Below are positions 1 to 11,891 of a stretch of DNA of 64,000 bases, piece after piece. The DNA lies in NCBI GenBank assembly GCA_010356995.1, contig ML996688.1, forward strand, positions 186,001 to 250,000, in the 5' to 3' direction. The notes under the pieces were generated by a model, which ran no database searches, had not been told where the DNA came from, and saw only the letters and a list, made by a program, of their open reading frames with translations. The translations under genes were made by a program, and so were the position numbers. Positions within the stretch are counted from its first letter, which is position 1; each line of letters starts with the position of its first letter. This stretch comes from Trichodelitschia bisporula. Its lineage: Eukaryota > Ascomycota > Dothideomycetes > Phaeotrichales > Phaeotrichaceae.

Positions 1-322
1 GTGGAATCTGGTTGCGTTTTTGAAGGAGGGGGCGCAGCGCGAGTTTATCCTTGGCTTGCCGAAAGGGTGAGTGAATGGAATGGTTGGGGGGGGGGGGGAG
101 GCTGAGCTAATGGGGCCGCAGGACGCTGGTGCATGTTGAGGTGGATGCTAGCCGGAATCCGTATGAGGCTGAGGGGGGGAAGACGCAGTATGGGCTCAAC
201 TTGACGCAGCGTATGTGACCTCGCCGATTGGATGTGGGAATGGATGCTGACTGGATGTAGGGGAGATCAATGTCCTTTCCTTCCCTAAGAACCAGGGGGC
301 CGAGGAGGAAGCAGCGGAGTAG
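1..322 (+). CDS. RIM1: Mitochondrial single-stranded DNA-binding protein (SSB/Rim1-like), 3' part
   Basis: Partial gene entering from the left edge. Three exons are inferred: 1-66, 122-210 and 261-322, with introns 67-121 (GTGAGT donor) and 211-260 (GTATGT donor, GTAG acceptor). The joined product reads W-N-L-V-A-F near the edge, then KGTLVHVEVD, then NPYEAEGGKTQYGLNL and a short acidic end at TAG 320-322. This order (Trp-x-x-V-A-F, then lysine-glycine with a V-x-V-E strand, then a basic/acidic loop and the closing strand) is that of the bacterial-type SSB OB-fold, which fungi keep as the mitochondrial protein Rim1 for mtDNA maintenance. The N-terminus, including any targeting peptide, lies outside the window. 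The first intron contains a run of G residues near position 90. Family call is from residue pattern only. Confidence 0.72.
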
Positions 323-794
323 GCTATCTCGCCGTTATGATCTCGACGAACGTATGCCCTTCAACGCTCGGGTTGGAGGCTCTTTGTGAATGATATCTCT
401 ACTTTATTTACGACTGGCGTACACGGCGGGGGAGTCCTGTGTATGGTTTATGATCGGGGCGTAGAATAGTGGTTTATGGTTCGGATGATGAGCCGCGCTT
501 GAGGGGCGGAACCTCGTGAACCCGGACCGTAGTTCTCTTCCCAGCTCAACTATGGAAACTCCTCTAGGTGCATTCACCGTTAACCGCCTATCGCGCTTCT
601 ACTAAGCCTGCTCTCGAGCATTGCATCTCGACTATCTCTCGCATCACCCCCCCCCCCCGTCCCAATCCGGCAAGGCTAGCGAGCCTTCCGCGGACCGGAC
701 GAACGTTTTCCCCCTCCGCCCCGCCGCGCCTCCTCCGCCGGAGACTTTTCAATCCCAAGGCTGAACATCCCCACATCACCACAACGCCTCGCCC
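323..794. other. Intergenic, SSB 3' flank and MTO1 promoter
   Basis: About 470 bases with no supported gene. It must hold the 3' end of the SSB transcript and the promoter and leader of MTO1. A run of C residues (about 648-658) lies some 140 bases before the MTO1 start. No TATA box or repeat stood out. Confidence 0.5.
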
Positions 795-2912
795 ATGCTA
801 ACTCGTCGCTCCTTACAAGGCCACCGCGCCATCGCGCTCTGGGGCCACACACCCCGCACCCGACCCCTCGCTCCATCCCGCTGCTTCGCCACCGTCAGCG
901 ATTCGCAGTACGCAACCCTCCGCCCTCGAAGACAGACAAATCGCTAACACCTCACAGACCCTTCGATGTCGTCGTCGTCGGCGGCGGTCACGCCGGCGCC
1001 GAAGCCAGCGCCGCGGCCGCGCGCACGGGCGCCCGCACCGCGCTCGTCACGCCCAGTCTTGATAACCTAGGCGTCTGCTCTTGCAACCCGAGTTTCGGGG
1101 GTATAGGGAAGGGGACCATGCTGAAGGAGATTGATGCGTTGGATGGGCTTGTCGGGCGCGTGGTGGATAAGGCGGGGGTGCAGTTCCGAGTGCTGAATCG
1201 GAAGAAGGGGCCTGCGGTGTGGGGTCCGCGGGCGCAGATCGATCGCGAGTTGTATAAGCGGTATATGAGGGAGGAGTTGGTTGGATATCCGAATTTGAGT
1301 GTGGTGGAGGGTAGCGTGGCGGATGTTGTTGTTGATAAGGAGGGGGATGGGGAGCATGGGCGGATTGTGGGGGTTAGGTTGGAGGGGGGGAGGGTTGTGG
1401 CTACGAATAATGTGGTTATTACTACGGGGACGTTTTTGGGGGGCGAGATTCATATCGGTGAGTTGGATGGGGCGGTTGGAGCGAGGGGCTGACGATATAG
1501 GCCTCAAGTGCTTCCCCGCCGGCCGCATGGGCGAAGCCGCCACCTTCGGCCTCAGCAAATCGCTCCGCGAAGCAGGTTTCCAACTCGGACGACTAAAAAC
1601 CGGCACACCCCCGCGGATAGACCGCAAGACCATCGATTTCTCATCGCTGGAGCCGCAGCCCGGCGACGACCCCCCCATGCCATTCAGCTACCTCAACTCG
1701 CGCGTCGCCGTCGAAAACCAACTCCTGTGCTACATGACGAGCACCAACGCCGAGACCCACGCCATCGTTCGCGCGAACCTAGACAAGAGCATCCACATCC
1801 GCGAAACAGTCAAAGGACCCCGGTACTGCCCCTCGCTCGAATCGAAGGTAATCCGCTTCGCCGACAAGCCCGCGCACCTCATCTGGCTCGAGCCCGAGGG
1901 CTTCGATTCCGACGTCATATACCCGAACGGCATATCCATGACCGTCCCGGAAGACGCCCAAGCCTTACTCCTGCGCACAATCCCCGGCCTCGAGCACGCA
2001 ACCATGCTCCAACCCGGCTACGGCGTCGAATACGACTACGTCGACCCACGGTCTCTGCGCTCCACCCTCGAAACAAAATCCATCGCCGGGCTTTTCCTCG
2101 CAGGGCAAATCAACGGCACAACCGGGTACGAAGAAGCCGCGGCGCAGGGCGTTATCGCGGGCATAAACGCCGGTCTGCGCTCCCAGGGTAAACCCGCTTT
2201 CATCCTCTCCCGCGCGGATGCATATATCGGCATCATGATCGACGACTTGGTAACGAAGGGGGTCTCCGAGCCGTACCGCATGTTCACAGCCCGCAGCGAG
2301 TACCGCATGGCGCATCGCGCGGATAACGCGGATACGCGGCTCACGGCGCTGGGCCGCGCGGCGGGCGTTGTGGGCGATGCGCGCTGGGGGGCGTTTAAGT
2401 CCGAACAGGCGGAGATGGCGGATCTAACGCGCCTCTTGGAAGCGGATACCCGCGCGCCGCCGGCGTGGCATGCAGCCGGCGTGCCCGTGCGCAGCGACAC
2501 CACGCGGCGGAGCGCATTCGACCTACTCCGTATGCCGGGCGTAACCATCGACGCGCTCTCCCACACCGTGCCCGGAATCTCTCACTTCGCCCCTAACGTA
2601 CGCGCGCGGGTCGCCATCGAGGGCGTGTACGCGCCGTACGTGGCACGGCAAGCAGCGGCCCGCGCTGCGTTCCTGCGGGACGAGGGGCTGGGGTTGCCTA
2701 CCGATTTGGATTATGATGCTGTTGTGGGGTTGAGTATGGAGGAGAGGGGGTTGTTGAAGGTGGCGCGGCCGGAGAGTGTGGGGCGGGCGAGGCGGATTGA
2801 GGGAGTTACGCCGAATGGGGCAGTTATGTTGCTTAGGCATGTTAGGAGGCGGAAGGGGGGGTTGGGGGAGGGGGTTGAGAGGGTGATGGAGATGGGGGTG
2901 GTTGGGGCGTAG
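795..2912 (+). CDS. MTO1: Mitochondrial tRNA 5-carboxymethylaminomethyluridine modification enzyme MTO1 (MnmG/GidA family)
   Basis: With the GTPase MSS1/MnmE, this FAD enzyme installs the 5-carboxymethylaminomethyl group on wobble uridine 34 of mitochondrial tRNAs. Exons inferred: 795-907, 958-1457, 1501-2912 (674 aa). The intron 1 donor GTACGC at 908 was chosen because it alone restores frame to the FAD-binding start [16 protein letters not shown]. Further family marks are [23 protein letters not shown] and [17 protein letters not shown]. The C-terminal domain ends with a conserved [14 protein letters not shown] stretch. The first 35 or so residues are rich in Arg and Ser and lack acidic residues, as expected for a mitochondrial targeting peptide. 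Length matches the family (about 630-680 aa). Oddity: third-codon bases switch in blocks, G/T-rich in 1118-1457, C-rich in 1501-2690, G/T-rich again to the stop. Confidence 0.93.
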
Positions 2913-3072
2913 ATGGGTTTGGCAGGCTGGGCATTGCGGGCGTTTTGGGTGGCATGGTTGGGGGGGGGGGGCATAGGCTGTATGAATATCGAGCAAGTCC
3001 GCTACTAGCGATTGTGTCTGCTACTAGCTCTTGTTGCCACGCTGTACACCATCCAGAACCCATACGCCCCGA

Positions 3073-5209
3073 TCATTGCACCAGCGGCAGCGTCTCCCGC
3101 TCCAACCACTTCCTTGTCAACTCATCGCCCTGGAAGAACCCCTTCGTCTTCTCATACACCGTCCTATGATACCGATCGATCCACGCGCGTTCCGCCGGCG
3201 TCAGTAGCGCGATATCGATGAGGCGGCGGCACATGGGCACCATAGTGACGCTCTCGAAGCCCAGGTAGGGTTTCTCGCCAAAGCGATGCTTGGTCTCAAC
3301 CTCCTTGACGATAATAATGTTCTCGATGCGGATGCCGAAGGCGCCGTCTTCGTAATAGCCCGGCTCGTTGGAGATGACGTTGCCGACCGCTAGGGAGACT
3401 TCCGAGTACTGGACGCGCGTGCCGATGCCGATGGGGCCTTCGTGGACATTCTATGTGCCTCGTTAGCTTTCGCTCACTCTTTCCTCCCATCACGTTTCGG
3501 GGCTTGCGTACCAGGAACGATCCAACGCCATGTCCAGTGCCATGCCGGTAGTCCAGCCCCTCGGCCCAGAGAAACTGGCGTGCGAGCGTGTCAAGCGCAA
3601 ACCCACTCGTGCCCTTAGGGAACACAGCCCGGTCAAGCGCAATGTGGCCCTTGAGCACCAGCGTGTAAGCCTCGCGCTCCTGGTCAGTCGGCGTGCCGAA
3701 GTGCAGCGTACGTGTCGTATCCGTCGTGCCGTCGTAGAATTGTGCGCCGGAGTCACAGAGGTAGATTTTTGACGGGTCAATGATGGCGCAAGCCCCCTTC
3801 TCGGGCTTGTAGTGGATGACGGCGGCGTTGGCGCCGGTAGAGGATATGGTGTCGAAAGAGAGGCCGACGAAGAGATCGTGTTTGCTGTTTTCGTTAGCGG
3901 TGTTACGTTTGTGAATTCCGGGGCTCACGATCGGATAGCCTCGAGCTTGTCCGCCGCATCGACCTCGTCGAGCTCCACGCCTTTGGCCAACTGGTCTTCC
4001 AACCAAGCGAAATACTCGATCAGTGCGGCGCCGTCGCGGATATGGCAGGCCTTCATGCCAGCCACTTCGGTCTCATTCTTGACGGCTTTGGCTTCGGTGA
4101 TCGGGCTACGGATCTCCTCGACCTTGTCCTCGCCGCCCAGGCTCTCGCTCAGAGCCCACGAAGACCTGCTGGAGAGGAGGAACTTGGGCGCCGGTTTTCC
4201 GTCAGCCGCCTTGACCGACGTGCTGAGCGCCGTGATGTCAGAAAAGATGGTATCGTACGGGCGAAGCTTCACTGCGTCTCCGAGATGCGCCTTCACTGCG
4301 GAAGAAACCTTGCTATCGTTGATGTAGAGGGTGGCGTCTTCGGGCGTGACGACGGCGTAGGCGAAGAAGACGGGATTGTAGGGGATATCGGCACCGCGCA
4401 AGTTGAACAGCCAGGCAATGTCATCCAGCATAGAGATGACAATGCCGGGGCTCTTCTTCTTCTCCAGCTCTTTCCTCAAATCCGCAAGCTTATCCTCGAA
4501 CTTCTTGCCCGCAAACTTCAGGTCCAACACTATTGCCGGCTCGTTGGTGCGCTCCGGCTTATCGGTTCCCCACACAAGGTCGACGAGGTTCGACGTTACG
4601 GGCAGCAGACCAGCACCACCCTTCTTCTTGATCCGTTCGGAGAGCTTTCGGGCCGCATCTGGAGATTCAGCAAAGCTCGACGGGCCGAGTCAGGGTCTTA
4701 CTGGCGGTGATCAATGCCGGGTCAACGCCCACTGCCTTACCGCCTTCAGACTGTTCCGCAACCCTAGGCGATTAGCTTTCGCCTCGATGCGGGCAAGCAA
4801 CGCACCAGTCCTGCCACGTCGGCACGTCTGTCAGGCCCTGCTTCAGCAGCAGCCAGTTTGTGTCAAGCTGTTTCTCGGCTTGGTTGAAGTAGCGGCCATC
4901 GGTAGCCAGTGCTGCCTTATCCAGTGTCACTACAGCTGTGCCAGCGGAGCCTGTGAACCCAGTGATAAAGGCTGCGCGGGGTAGGGTAAGCTTCGGGCCG
5001 TAAACGCGGCGTCAACCCACGAACCTCGACGGGCGTCGCAGCGGGCAATATACTCAGACTGGTGGGAGTCTTCAGAGGGCACGACTAAGGAAGGGTCAGC
5101 GATCGCTTCAAGCTCTACCCAGCACGCGCGCACTGTACACATCCACCTTGTGCTCTTGCATAAAGCGGCGCAGGCTCGAGAGCCGCTCGGTGGTGTTGAC
5201 GGTGGCCAT
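3073..5209 (-). CDS. AMPP: Xaa-Pro aminopeptidase P
   Basis: Cytosolic metallo-aminopeptidase (M24B) that removes the N-terminal residue when proline is second. Seven exons inferred on the minus strand: 5134-5209, 5025-5084, 4806-4971, 4702-4763, 3929-4658, 3512-3884, 3073-3450, giving 614 aa, the usual length of fungal AMPP. The start [17 protein letters not shown] is followed across intron 1 by [11 protein letters not shown] and [13 protein letters not shown], the creatinase-type N-terminal fold. Binuclear metal ligands are visible: Asp in [18 protein letters not shown] (two), His in [11 protein letters not shown], Glu in NEPGYYEDG and Glu in GIRIENI. Intron 2 uses the unusual donor GTTCGT (5019-5024). 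Introns are very short (42-55 nt, intron 6 longer). Its stop lies 160 bases from the MTO1 stop, convergent. Confidence 0.93.
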
Positions 5210-6031
5210 ATCTACGGCGAGATGCTGGTGAAGGGATCTACGAAGAGGAGTTGCAGGCCATCGGCGGGCTGTGGGAGGCCGGCTAAATAGGCTACGCAGC
5301 GAACCAAGTGCTCGCATGAGAGTATTCCTTCCCTGCTCCGGTGATGGGGTGGGAGGGAGTTGTACATGGTGCAGATGCGCGTGACGCTTGGCACTGATAT
5401 GATCGGCTAAGGCTGCGGGAAAGAATTAACGGCATCTGGGATTAGCGAACTGCCTTGTAGGCCTTTTTTTTTTTCATTTGGTAAACCGCCTCATTCTTTG
5501 TGTAGAAGGTCAACTGGCAAATGATTGGCGTAGTTATCTAACGGATAGCATTGGAAGCTGGTGGAGGGGAGGAATATTGGAGAGGATATCAACGCTAGGG
5601 CACACCGATTGCCGGAGAGGATTGAGCTTGCCCACACCTCTACATGTATGTGCCAAGATATATCAGTCTCGGTGACTGCACCTACTGTCACAGTAACTAT
5701 CATCTTTGCGTCAGACACTTCCTTTGCACTCAAGTGTTCAAATCAGGCCATCTCGAGCTCTTCTTTGTTTCCAATCGGGACATTCGTAAATCTAGGCATT
5801 CGATGAGGCAAGCAAATGTTTTGAAAACCCCGTGACCAACGAACGCCCCATCGATCGCACCGTCCCCACAGAGATCCAAACCCCCAAACAACTTCCCAAA
5901 ACAGCAATCATGGCCATGACCTTCGATCATCATTGCTATGCCAAGCCTGGCTGCCTTGACACCTGAGCATACCTCATGCTTTGTGGCTTTGGAAGATATA
6001 TCATAACTTTACAACCTCATTTTCCCAACTC
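5210..6031. other. Intergenic, divergent promoter region
   Basis: About 820 bases between the divergent aminopeptidase P and karyopherin starts. A T-run lies near 5466. I see no coding signal, RNA gene or repeat; short open frames here have neither conserved residues nor splice support. Confidence 0.5.
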
Positions 6032-9000
6032 ATGGATCCCGCTATGGATTCCGCCGACTATGACGTCCCGGATCCTCAGTCCTATGAGGACATCGAAGCG
6101 GTACTTCCATAGTTAAGCTGGCAAGAGAACCAAGAGCTAACCACCGTCAACAGTTGATCAATCAGTTTTATGCACCGCCTATACCGCTGCCACCCCAAAA
6201 GGTACATAAAATCGACCGCAAGCTTCACGATTTGCAACGTTCGCCTCGTGGATGGGAGATTGCTGAGAGGCTACTTCTCAACGGCGACCCCACTATACGC
6301 TTCTTCGGTGCCCTCACGTTTATCGTGAAACTCAACAATGACATGTGAGTCCCTGTTGCTCAGCCGAGCCATGTGTCTAACAAAACGTAGCGGCGGGCTC
6401 AAGCCAGGTGAGTATGAAGCCATCGGGGATATGCTCATCAAGCAGATGCTCCTGCTCGCTTCGGCTGGCGAGAAGCCGTTGGTGCTCCAGAAGTTATGCG
6501 GCGCGCTCGCCCTGTACTACATGACAGATATCGATGTGGGCGCTGAGACGAGCGTTCGGCGACTGATCTGCTCGTGCGCCGCGGGCCAACCCGTGCCAAA
6601 TGATAGCCTGGACAGCTTTGAACCGACTGAAGCCGTGCTCCCGCGCCTTAGTACCCCGTTCCAGCTTTTGGTCCTGAACTTTCTGGCTATGCTCACAGAC
6701 GAGGCTGTGAAGCGCACCGCAGGCTATCCTGCCAATGTCATCGCCCGGTCGGTCTCGCGTCTCGACGCCAACATTTCCGACGCAGCGCTTGCCGTTGTCT
6801 GGTGTCTAAGCCCCTTGCAACAGCCAGCACAGTCGGCACCTATCTTGAGTGCTGCCTTCTCTGGCCTAATCGTGAGTTGTTTCACCGTCATGTCTTGTGG
6901 CAGTTCTAATTTGTAGAGCTGGGTAAACGCAATTCAGAATATATGGCCGCGGGAGCCCACACGGCTAGCCCACTTCCACATGGCGCTAGAGTCCACCATC
7001 ACCTGGTGCGGCAAACTGGACAGCGATGACCCGGCAGAGACGCTTACTGAACTCCTCACGAACTCGGAGAGCGCATTTCAGCTCCCGCATCTCAACGGGC
7101 TCATGAGCCTGCTAACCGGTCCATGGGGTGAAGCGCACTTGCGCACCCTGTTGAATGGCGAGGATCTCGAGGATGCTATCTCTGCCCGGCTGCTTTTTGC
7201 CTTTGGTGTTGCTCGAGCGGCGGATCTTGTATTGCACGAATCAGAGCTCTCGACCCGGCTCCTTGAAATGCTCCACGCGGTACTGCACACTCCAGGTTAC
7301 CCCGGCGCCGATGAGATGATTTCAGCCGAGGCCCTCGAGTTCTGGAACGCCTTCGTGGAGGTCGTCACCGATCGGCCTGATGGCGGCCCCTGGCTCCCGG
7401 CGGCGAAGAACCATATCATCCAGGTAATCCGTGAACTGTGGGCCAAGTGCCGGCAACCATCGACTGAAGAATGGGAGACCTGGGACCGTGATGCCCAGCG
7501 CGCCTTTTCTGCCTTCCGCACCGATGTCAAAGACTTCCTGGAGAATACGTACCAGCTACTTAACGCCACGCAACTGAGCGTAGTTGCCGAGCTTTGTACG
7601 ACGACGGCGTTGGAGCAGCAGAAGTGGGCCGATGTCGAGGCTTCGCTCTTCTGCTTCAACGGTCTCGAGTACATGGGCTCAGACGAAGAAGACGAAGTCC
7701 TCCGCGCCGTCTTCGGCTCCTCACTCTTCTCCACACTCGCCAAAGGCGAAAACGTCCCCGCATCCGTATGCCGAACCGCCCTCAACATGCTCGGCGAATT
7801 CAGCGAATTCTTCAAAAAAACTCAAGCCTTCCTCCCCACCGCCCTCGACTTCCTCTTCGTCTCCCTGCGCTACCCAGCCCTTGCCTCGCAAGCCGTAATC
7901 TCCATCTCGCAACTCTGCTCTATGTGCCGGCACTCCCTCACCTCCGTCCTCCCCAATTTCTTCGAGCAGTACACACTCTTCCTCACCGGCCCCACCGCTG
8001 AAACAAGCAACAAAGAGCGCGTCCTCGGTGCCATCGCTTGTGTTGCCCAGGCCCTCCCCCTGGACCCCAGCCAGGACGCCCTGAGCCGCATCCTCTGGTA
8101 CATAGAGCAGGACGTCGCCCGCGCCGTCGCCGCCGCCCAGGCCAACGACCCGGGCGCCTGCCAGACCGCCGCCCTCGCCGCCATGCTCTGCCTCGCCGCC
8201 GTGTCCAAGGGCTTCCAGCGACAAGACGACTACCCCATCGACCTAGACCGTGAATCCGACCCCTCGAGCCTGGCATACTGGCACGGCGGCCCGGGCTCCG
8301 CACTGCAAGCCCGCATCATGGAATCCATCCGCAGCGTCCTCCTCCTCGTCAACGCAGCCGCAGCCCAATCCCATCCCCTCGAGCTCCACGGCGACATCCT
8401 AGAAGCCATCTGCGTAGTCTTCAAATCCGGTTTCTGCGAAGCCGTGCCAGGCCCGTTCGTCCTCCCCGCGTCCTTCGTCGCCGACTTCATAGACAGCGTC
8501 ACCCTGTCGACGCCCCGCGTGGAGACCGTCCTTGTGATGGCGTGCGCCTTCCTGCGCTCGGGCAAGCAACACCACGCCGAGGCCGCGCGCGTCCTCGTCC
8601 GCCTCGTAGCCATCAGGCACGAAATAGGCGACATCAGAGCCGAAGCCGAAGTCGCACATTGCATCATCGACGTGCTCGCGCGCTACATGCCCGCTTACAC
8701 CCCCGTGCTGCTAGGCTGGAGCGTCGGGCCCGCCGTCTCAGACGCCGTACTCACATTTACGCTCTCATGCCTGGACATCCCCGAGCCGCTGCCGAAGCGC
8801 AGCGCGGCTGCGTTCTGGGTACGTACCGAGCTGACCCTGGACAAGTTTAAGGAGATGAGGCTAATGGCACAGGACTCTTTCCTCGCAGACCGCAACCCCG
8901 CCGACCCCTCCGCCTTCGACGCCGCGCTCGAGCGCTACGGCGGGCAACTGGCGCGCGGGCTGGTATACCAGATCTCCGGGCGGGCGCTACGGACAGAACT

Positions 9001-9286
9001 CGATCCGCTGGCGCGGCCGCTTAAGGCGTTGACGAAGGCGCATCGGCATGCGAGGGTGTGGCTCACGAATGCGTTAGGGAGCGTGGCGACCTCGGAGGCG
9101 GAGCTCCAGCGGGGGATGCAGTTCATCGCGGCTTTGTATGCGTAAGTTTTCGACTTCGAGCCGCTTGTGATGGGAAGAGGGGCTAATGTGGATAGGTCGA
9201 ATACGCTGCGCACGGTCAAGAACGTGGCTACGGCGTATTGGTCTGAGTGTCGCGGAATGGGGGAGTACACGCCGTACTCGCAGTAG
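6032..9286 (+). CDS. Importin-beta-type karyopherin (importin-13 / Kap122 group)
   Basis: Predicted nuclear transport receptor that binds cargo and Ran-GTP. Exons inferred: 6032-6100, 6154-6344, 6391-6871, 6938-9141, 9196-9286, total 1011 aa. The start ATG at 6032 follows a short upstream leader and gives MDPAMDSADYDVPDP. The N-terminal part has the helical-repeat signature QRSPRGWEIAERLLLNGDPTIRFFGALTF, where the change of bound cargo-free HEAT repeat 'P-x-I-x-F-F-G-A-x-x' is typical of importin-13/transportin-3 relatives. The rest is leucine- and alanine-rich HEAT repeats with no other domain; the end is TAYWSECRGMGEYTPYSQ. Length fits Kap122/Pdr6 and Mtr10 (about 970-1080 aa); which of these is not settled by eye. 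Exon 4 alone is 2.2 kb. Confidence 0.75.
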
Positions 9287-9353
9287 CGCGCGCAAATGAT
9301 GTTCTATTCTCTAGTACTATGTACAGCCGTATGTGACGGCAGAGGGGGCATTC

Positions 9354-9902
9354 TTAAAACCGCGCAAAGGCCGCCAGCGCAAACGTCACTCCAAAGGACA
9401 GCTTCATGGCCGCATTATCCTGCACCACTCCGCGGAGGTTAATCCCCTTCGCATAGCCCTGCAGCCGCTGCCAGGGCACCAGGTGTATCCCGCGGGACTC
9501 GAGGAACTGTCCCGCCATCCATTAGCCTTTACCCACAGCATAGATGAGCAATAGAACCCACCTGCACCCCAAATACAAGCAACCCGATCACAATTGCCAG
9601 CGGCTTCGAGAACACGCCCACGACCAGGCCGCCCGCCAGACCTGGCTCTGTTAGCCGCTTTCCGTCCTGTAATTCCTTGCTTTGCTGTAAAGCGATGACT
9701 TGGACCTACCTAGTATGCTCCCCGTGCTCACCTGCCGCAGCGTCTGCGCGCTGAGTACCTTCGCCCCGGATTGACGGAGCGGTCCTGGCCCAGAGGAGTG
9801 TGGCCGCGAGAGGGAATCGGCGTAGACGCGTGGGGACTGGAAGAAGAGGGTTGAGCCTGTGGCGGCGGTGGCGAGGCCGAGGGGGCGGGGGAGACGGAGC
9901 AT
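9354..9902 (-). CDS. FUN14-family mitochondrial membrane protein
   Basis: Small protein of the FUN14 family (FUNDC1 relatives are outer mitochondrial membrane proteins). Exons inferred on the minus strand: 9710-9902, 9562-9641, 9354-9506, total 141 aa. The N-terminus MLRLPRPLGLATAATGS is Arg-containing and hydrophobic, like a mitochondrial signal. The core is glycine-rich and hydrophobic: GLAGGLVVGVFSKPLAIV followed by IGLLVFGVQFLES, then VPWQRLQGYAKG, and a last hydrophobic stretch LSFGVTFALAAFARF. Gly-rich first membrane segment, G-x-Q at the end of the second and a Trp in the following loop are the family pattern. Convergent with the karyopherin gene, only 67 bases between stops. Function in this organism is inferred. 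Confidence 0.78.
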
Positions 9903-10477
9903 TGGGGCGGGGGAAGGGGTGTGGAGATGTGTGTGCTGGGTTTGGAGTGGTGAATTGGGTGTGAGATGGACGTGAATTGGCTGTGAGATGAAGCTGGAGG
10001 TGAGGTACCTTTTGTTCAGGCTTAAGTCGTTACGCGGTGATGTCAGCGTGCCTGAGGCACGAGATCTTATCGATAGAGCGTGCAAGCCACACGCGCCACA
10101 AGTGCGGGGTTACATCTGCGCCCCGCGTTGGTCACGCATAAAAATCTGCTGCCCCCCGCAATCGGCGCAAATATGCGGGATGAATGCATGCAGGGCTTAG
10201 GTAAGAGCGAAAAAAGTGTGCTTAAGGCAACTCGACGCGAGGCCCAGCCCGCGGGTGTATGAGTGATACGAGGGGCTCGAGTCGTAGGGCGCGGAAGGGG
10301 TGGGTAGAGTCGGATGTTCACTGAGGAGGGAAAAAAAGGGTATTGACTCACCTCCACTACATAGACTCATAACCACGCCCCTTTTCTTTCTCCGTATCCC
10401 ATCTCCGTATCCCATCTCCGTACTCGAATCTCTGCCACAAGTGCCACTACGTAGTCAATTGATACACCTCAGCAGCA
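9903..10477. other. Shared divergent promoter, FUN14-family gene / PDX1
   Basis: About 575 bases between the divergent FUN14-family and PDX1 starts. A direct repeat of 'tccgtatcccatc' lies at about 10390-10420 (two and a half copies). No RNA gene seen. Confidence 0.5.
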
Positions 10478-11642
10478 ATGGCAACCGACCTCCCCATCCA
10501 CGCCAACGGCACGGCCGCGCCCCGCGCCGACGAAGACGCCGGTGATAACCAGCAAGCCGTCAAGGAGGGTCTGGCGCGTATGCTCAAGGGCGGCGTGATC
10601 ATGGACGTGGTCAACGCAGAACAGGCACTTCTCCCCTTCCACCCCCCCCCCCCCCACCCCCCCCAATTCCCATCCCCCGCCATCCTCCACATAGCGACTA
10701 ACCCCCCTCCCCAGGCCCGCATCGCCGAAGAAGCCGGCGCCGCCGCCGTCATGGCCCTCGAGCGCGTGCCAGCCGACATCCGCGCCGACGGCGGCGTAGC
10801 GCGCATGAGCGACCCGAAGATGATCCAGGAGATCATGGCGGCGGTTACGATTCCCGTCATGGCAAAGGCGCGGATTGGGCATTTCGTTGAGTGCCAGGTA
10901 CGGCCGCTTCCCCCCTCCGATATCGCCCCCGCCCTACCCCCCCAACACTAGCATCGATCTCCGCCCCCCTCCCCAGCACTAGCACCAGATCTCGTCCCCC
11001 CCATCCCCCACCCCCGGCTAACCTCCCCAGATCCTTGAAGCCCTCGGCGTAGACTACATCGACGAATCCGAAGTCCTCACCCCAGCAGACCCCACGCACC
11101 ACGTCGAAAAAGCCCCCTTCCGCGTCCCCTTCGTCTGCGGGTGCCGCAACCTCGGCGAAGCCCTGCGTCGTATCGCCGAAGGCGCCGCCATGATCCGGAC
11201 AAAAGGCGAGGCCGGGACTGGAGACGTCGTCGAGGCGGTGCGGCACATGCGCACCGTCAACGCCGAGATCGCGCGGGCCGCAGGCATGAATATTGAAGAA
11301 CTGAGGATGTATGCCCGGGAGCTAGGGGCGCCGTTTGAGTTGCTGAAGCGCACGGCGGAGTTGAAGCGCCTGCCGGTTGTTAATTTTGCGGCGGGGGGGG
11401 TGGCCACCCCTGCGGACGCGGCGCTTATGATGCAGCTTGGGTGCGATGGGGTTTTTGTTGGGAGTGGGATTTTTAAGAGTGGGGATGCGGCGAAGAGGGC
11501 GAGGGCGATTGTGCAGGCGGTTACGCATTATAAGGATGCGAAGGTGCTGGCGGAGGTTAGTAGGGATTTGGGGGAGGCGATGGTGGGGATTAATACCGGG
11601 GCGATGGCGGAGGGGGATCGGTTGGCGAAGAGGGGGGTGTAA
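10478..11642 (+). CDS. PDX1: Pyridoxal 5'-phosphate synthase, PDX1/SNZ subunit
   Basis: Synthase subunit of the DXP-independent vitamin B6 route: condenses ribose 5-phosphate, glyceraldehyde 3-phosphate and ammonia (from the PDX2 glutaminase, not in this window) to PLP. Exons inferred: 10478-10624, 10715-10897, 11031-11642, total 313 aa, close to yeast SNZ1 (297). The (beta-alpha)8 barrel is complete: [38 protein letters not shown], the catalytic-lysine strand [20 protein letters not shown], the second lysine in [11 protein letters not shown], and the phosphate loop [16 protein letters not shown] with FVGSGIF. Intron 1 starts with GC rather than GT (see separate entry). Codons after about 11350 switch to G/T-ending, unlike the C-rich 5' part. 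Confidence 0.96.
10625..10714 (+). other. Probable GC-AG intron, 90 nt and free of in-frame stops, in PDX1
   Basis: The conserved junction [15 protein letters not shown] fixes the intron ends: ...gaacag|gcactt at 10624/10625 and ...ccccag|gcccgc at 10714/10715. No GT lies at the donor, so this is a GC-AG intron. It has a good branch site (gcgactaac, about 10693-10701). Length is 90 nt and the sequence has no stop in the PDX1 frame, so unspliced mRNA would encode a 30-residue proline-rich insert inside the barrel. Confidence 0.7.
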
Positions 11643-11891
11643 GGGGGGAAATGCGAGTCCGGAAATGTGCTTAGAAACGAGGCGGAGGGATGGACTGGGC
11701 ATGGAGTGGATGTGATACGTGAGGAGGAAGGCGGCGTTCTGTTCTCCTTTCTTGCATCTTCGCGTGGATTTCTGTTAGAGGTGTGGCCAGCGCTCAACCG
11801 GTGGTAGATGTAGACGCACCCGTCGAACGATTGCGCCCGTCGAATTACGAGCATGTACACCATGGCTACAATGTATCCCTCATCTGAGACC

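Noticed and set aside
1067-1678. 203-codon open frame on the minus strand
   Set aside because: Antisense shadow of MTO1; translation is Pro/His/Arg-rich with no domain, while the plus strand matches MTO1 throughout.
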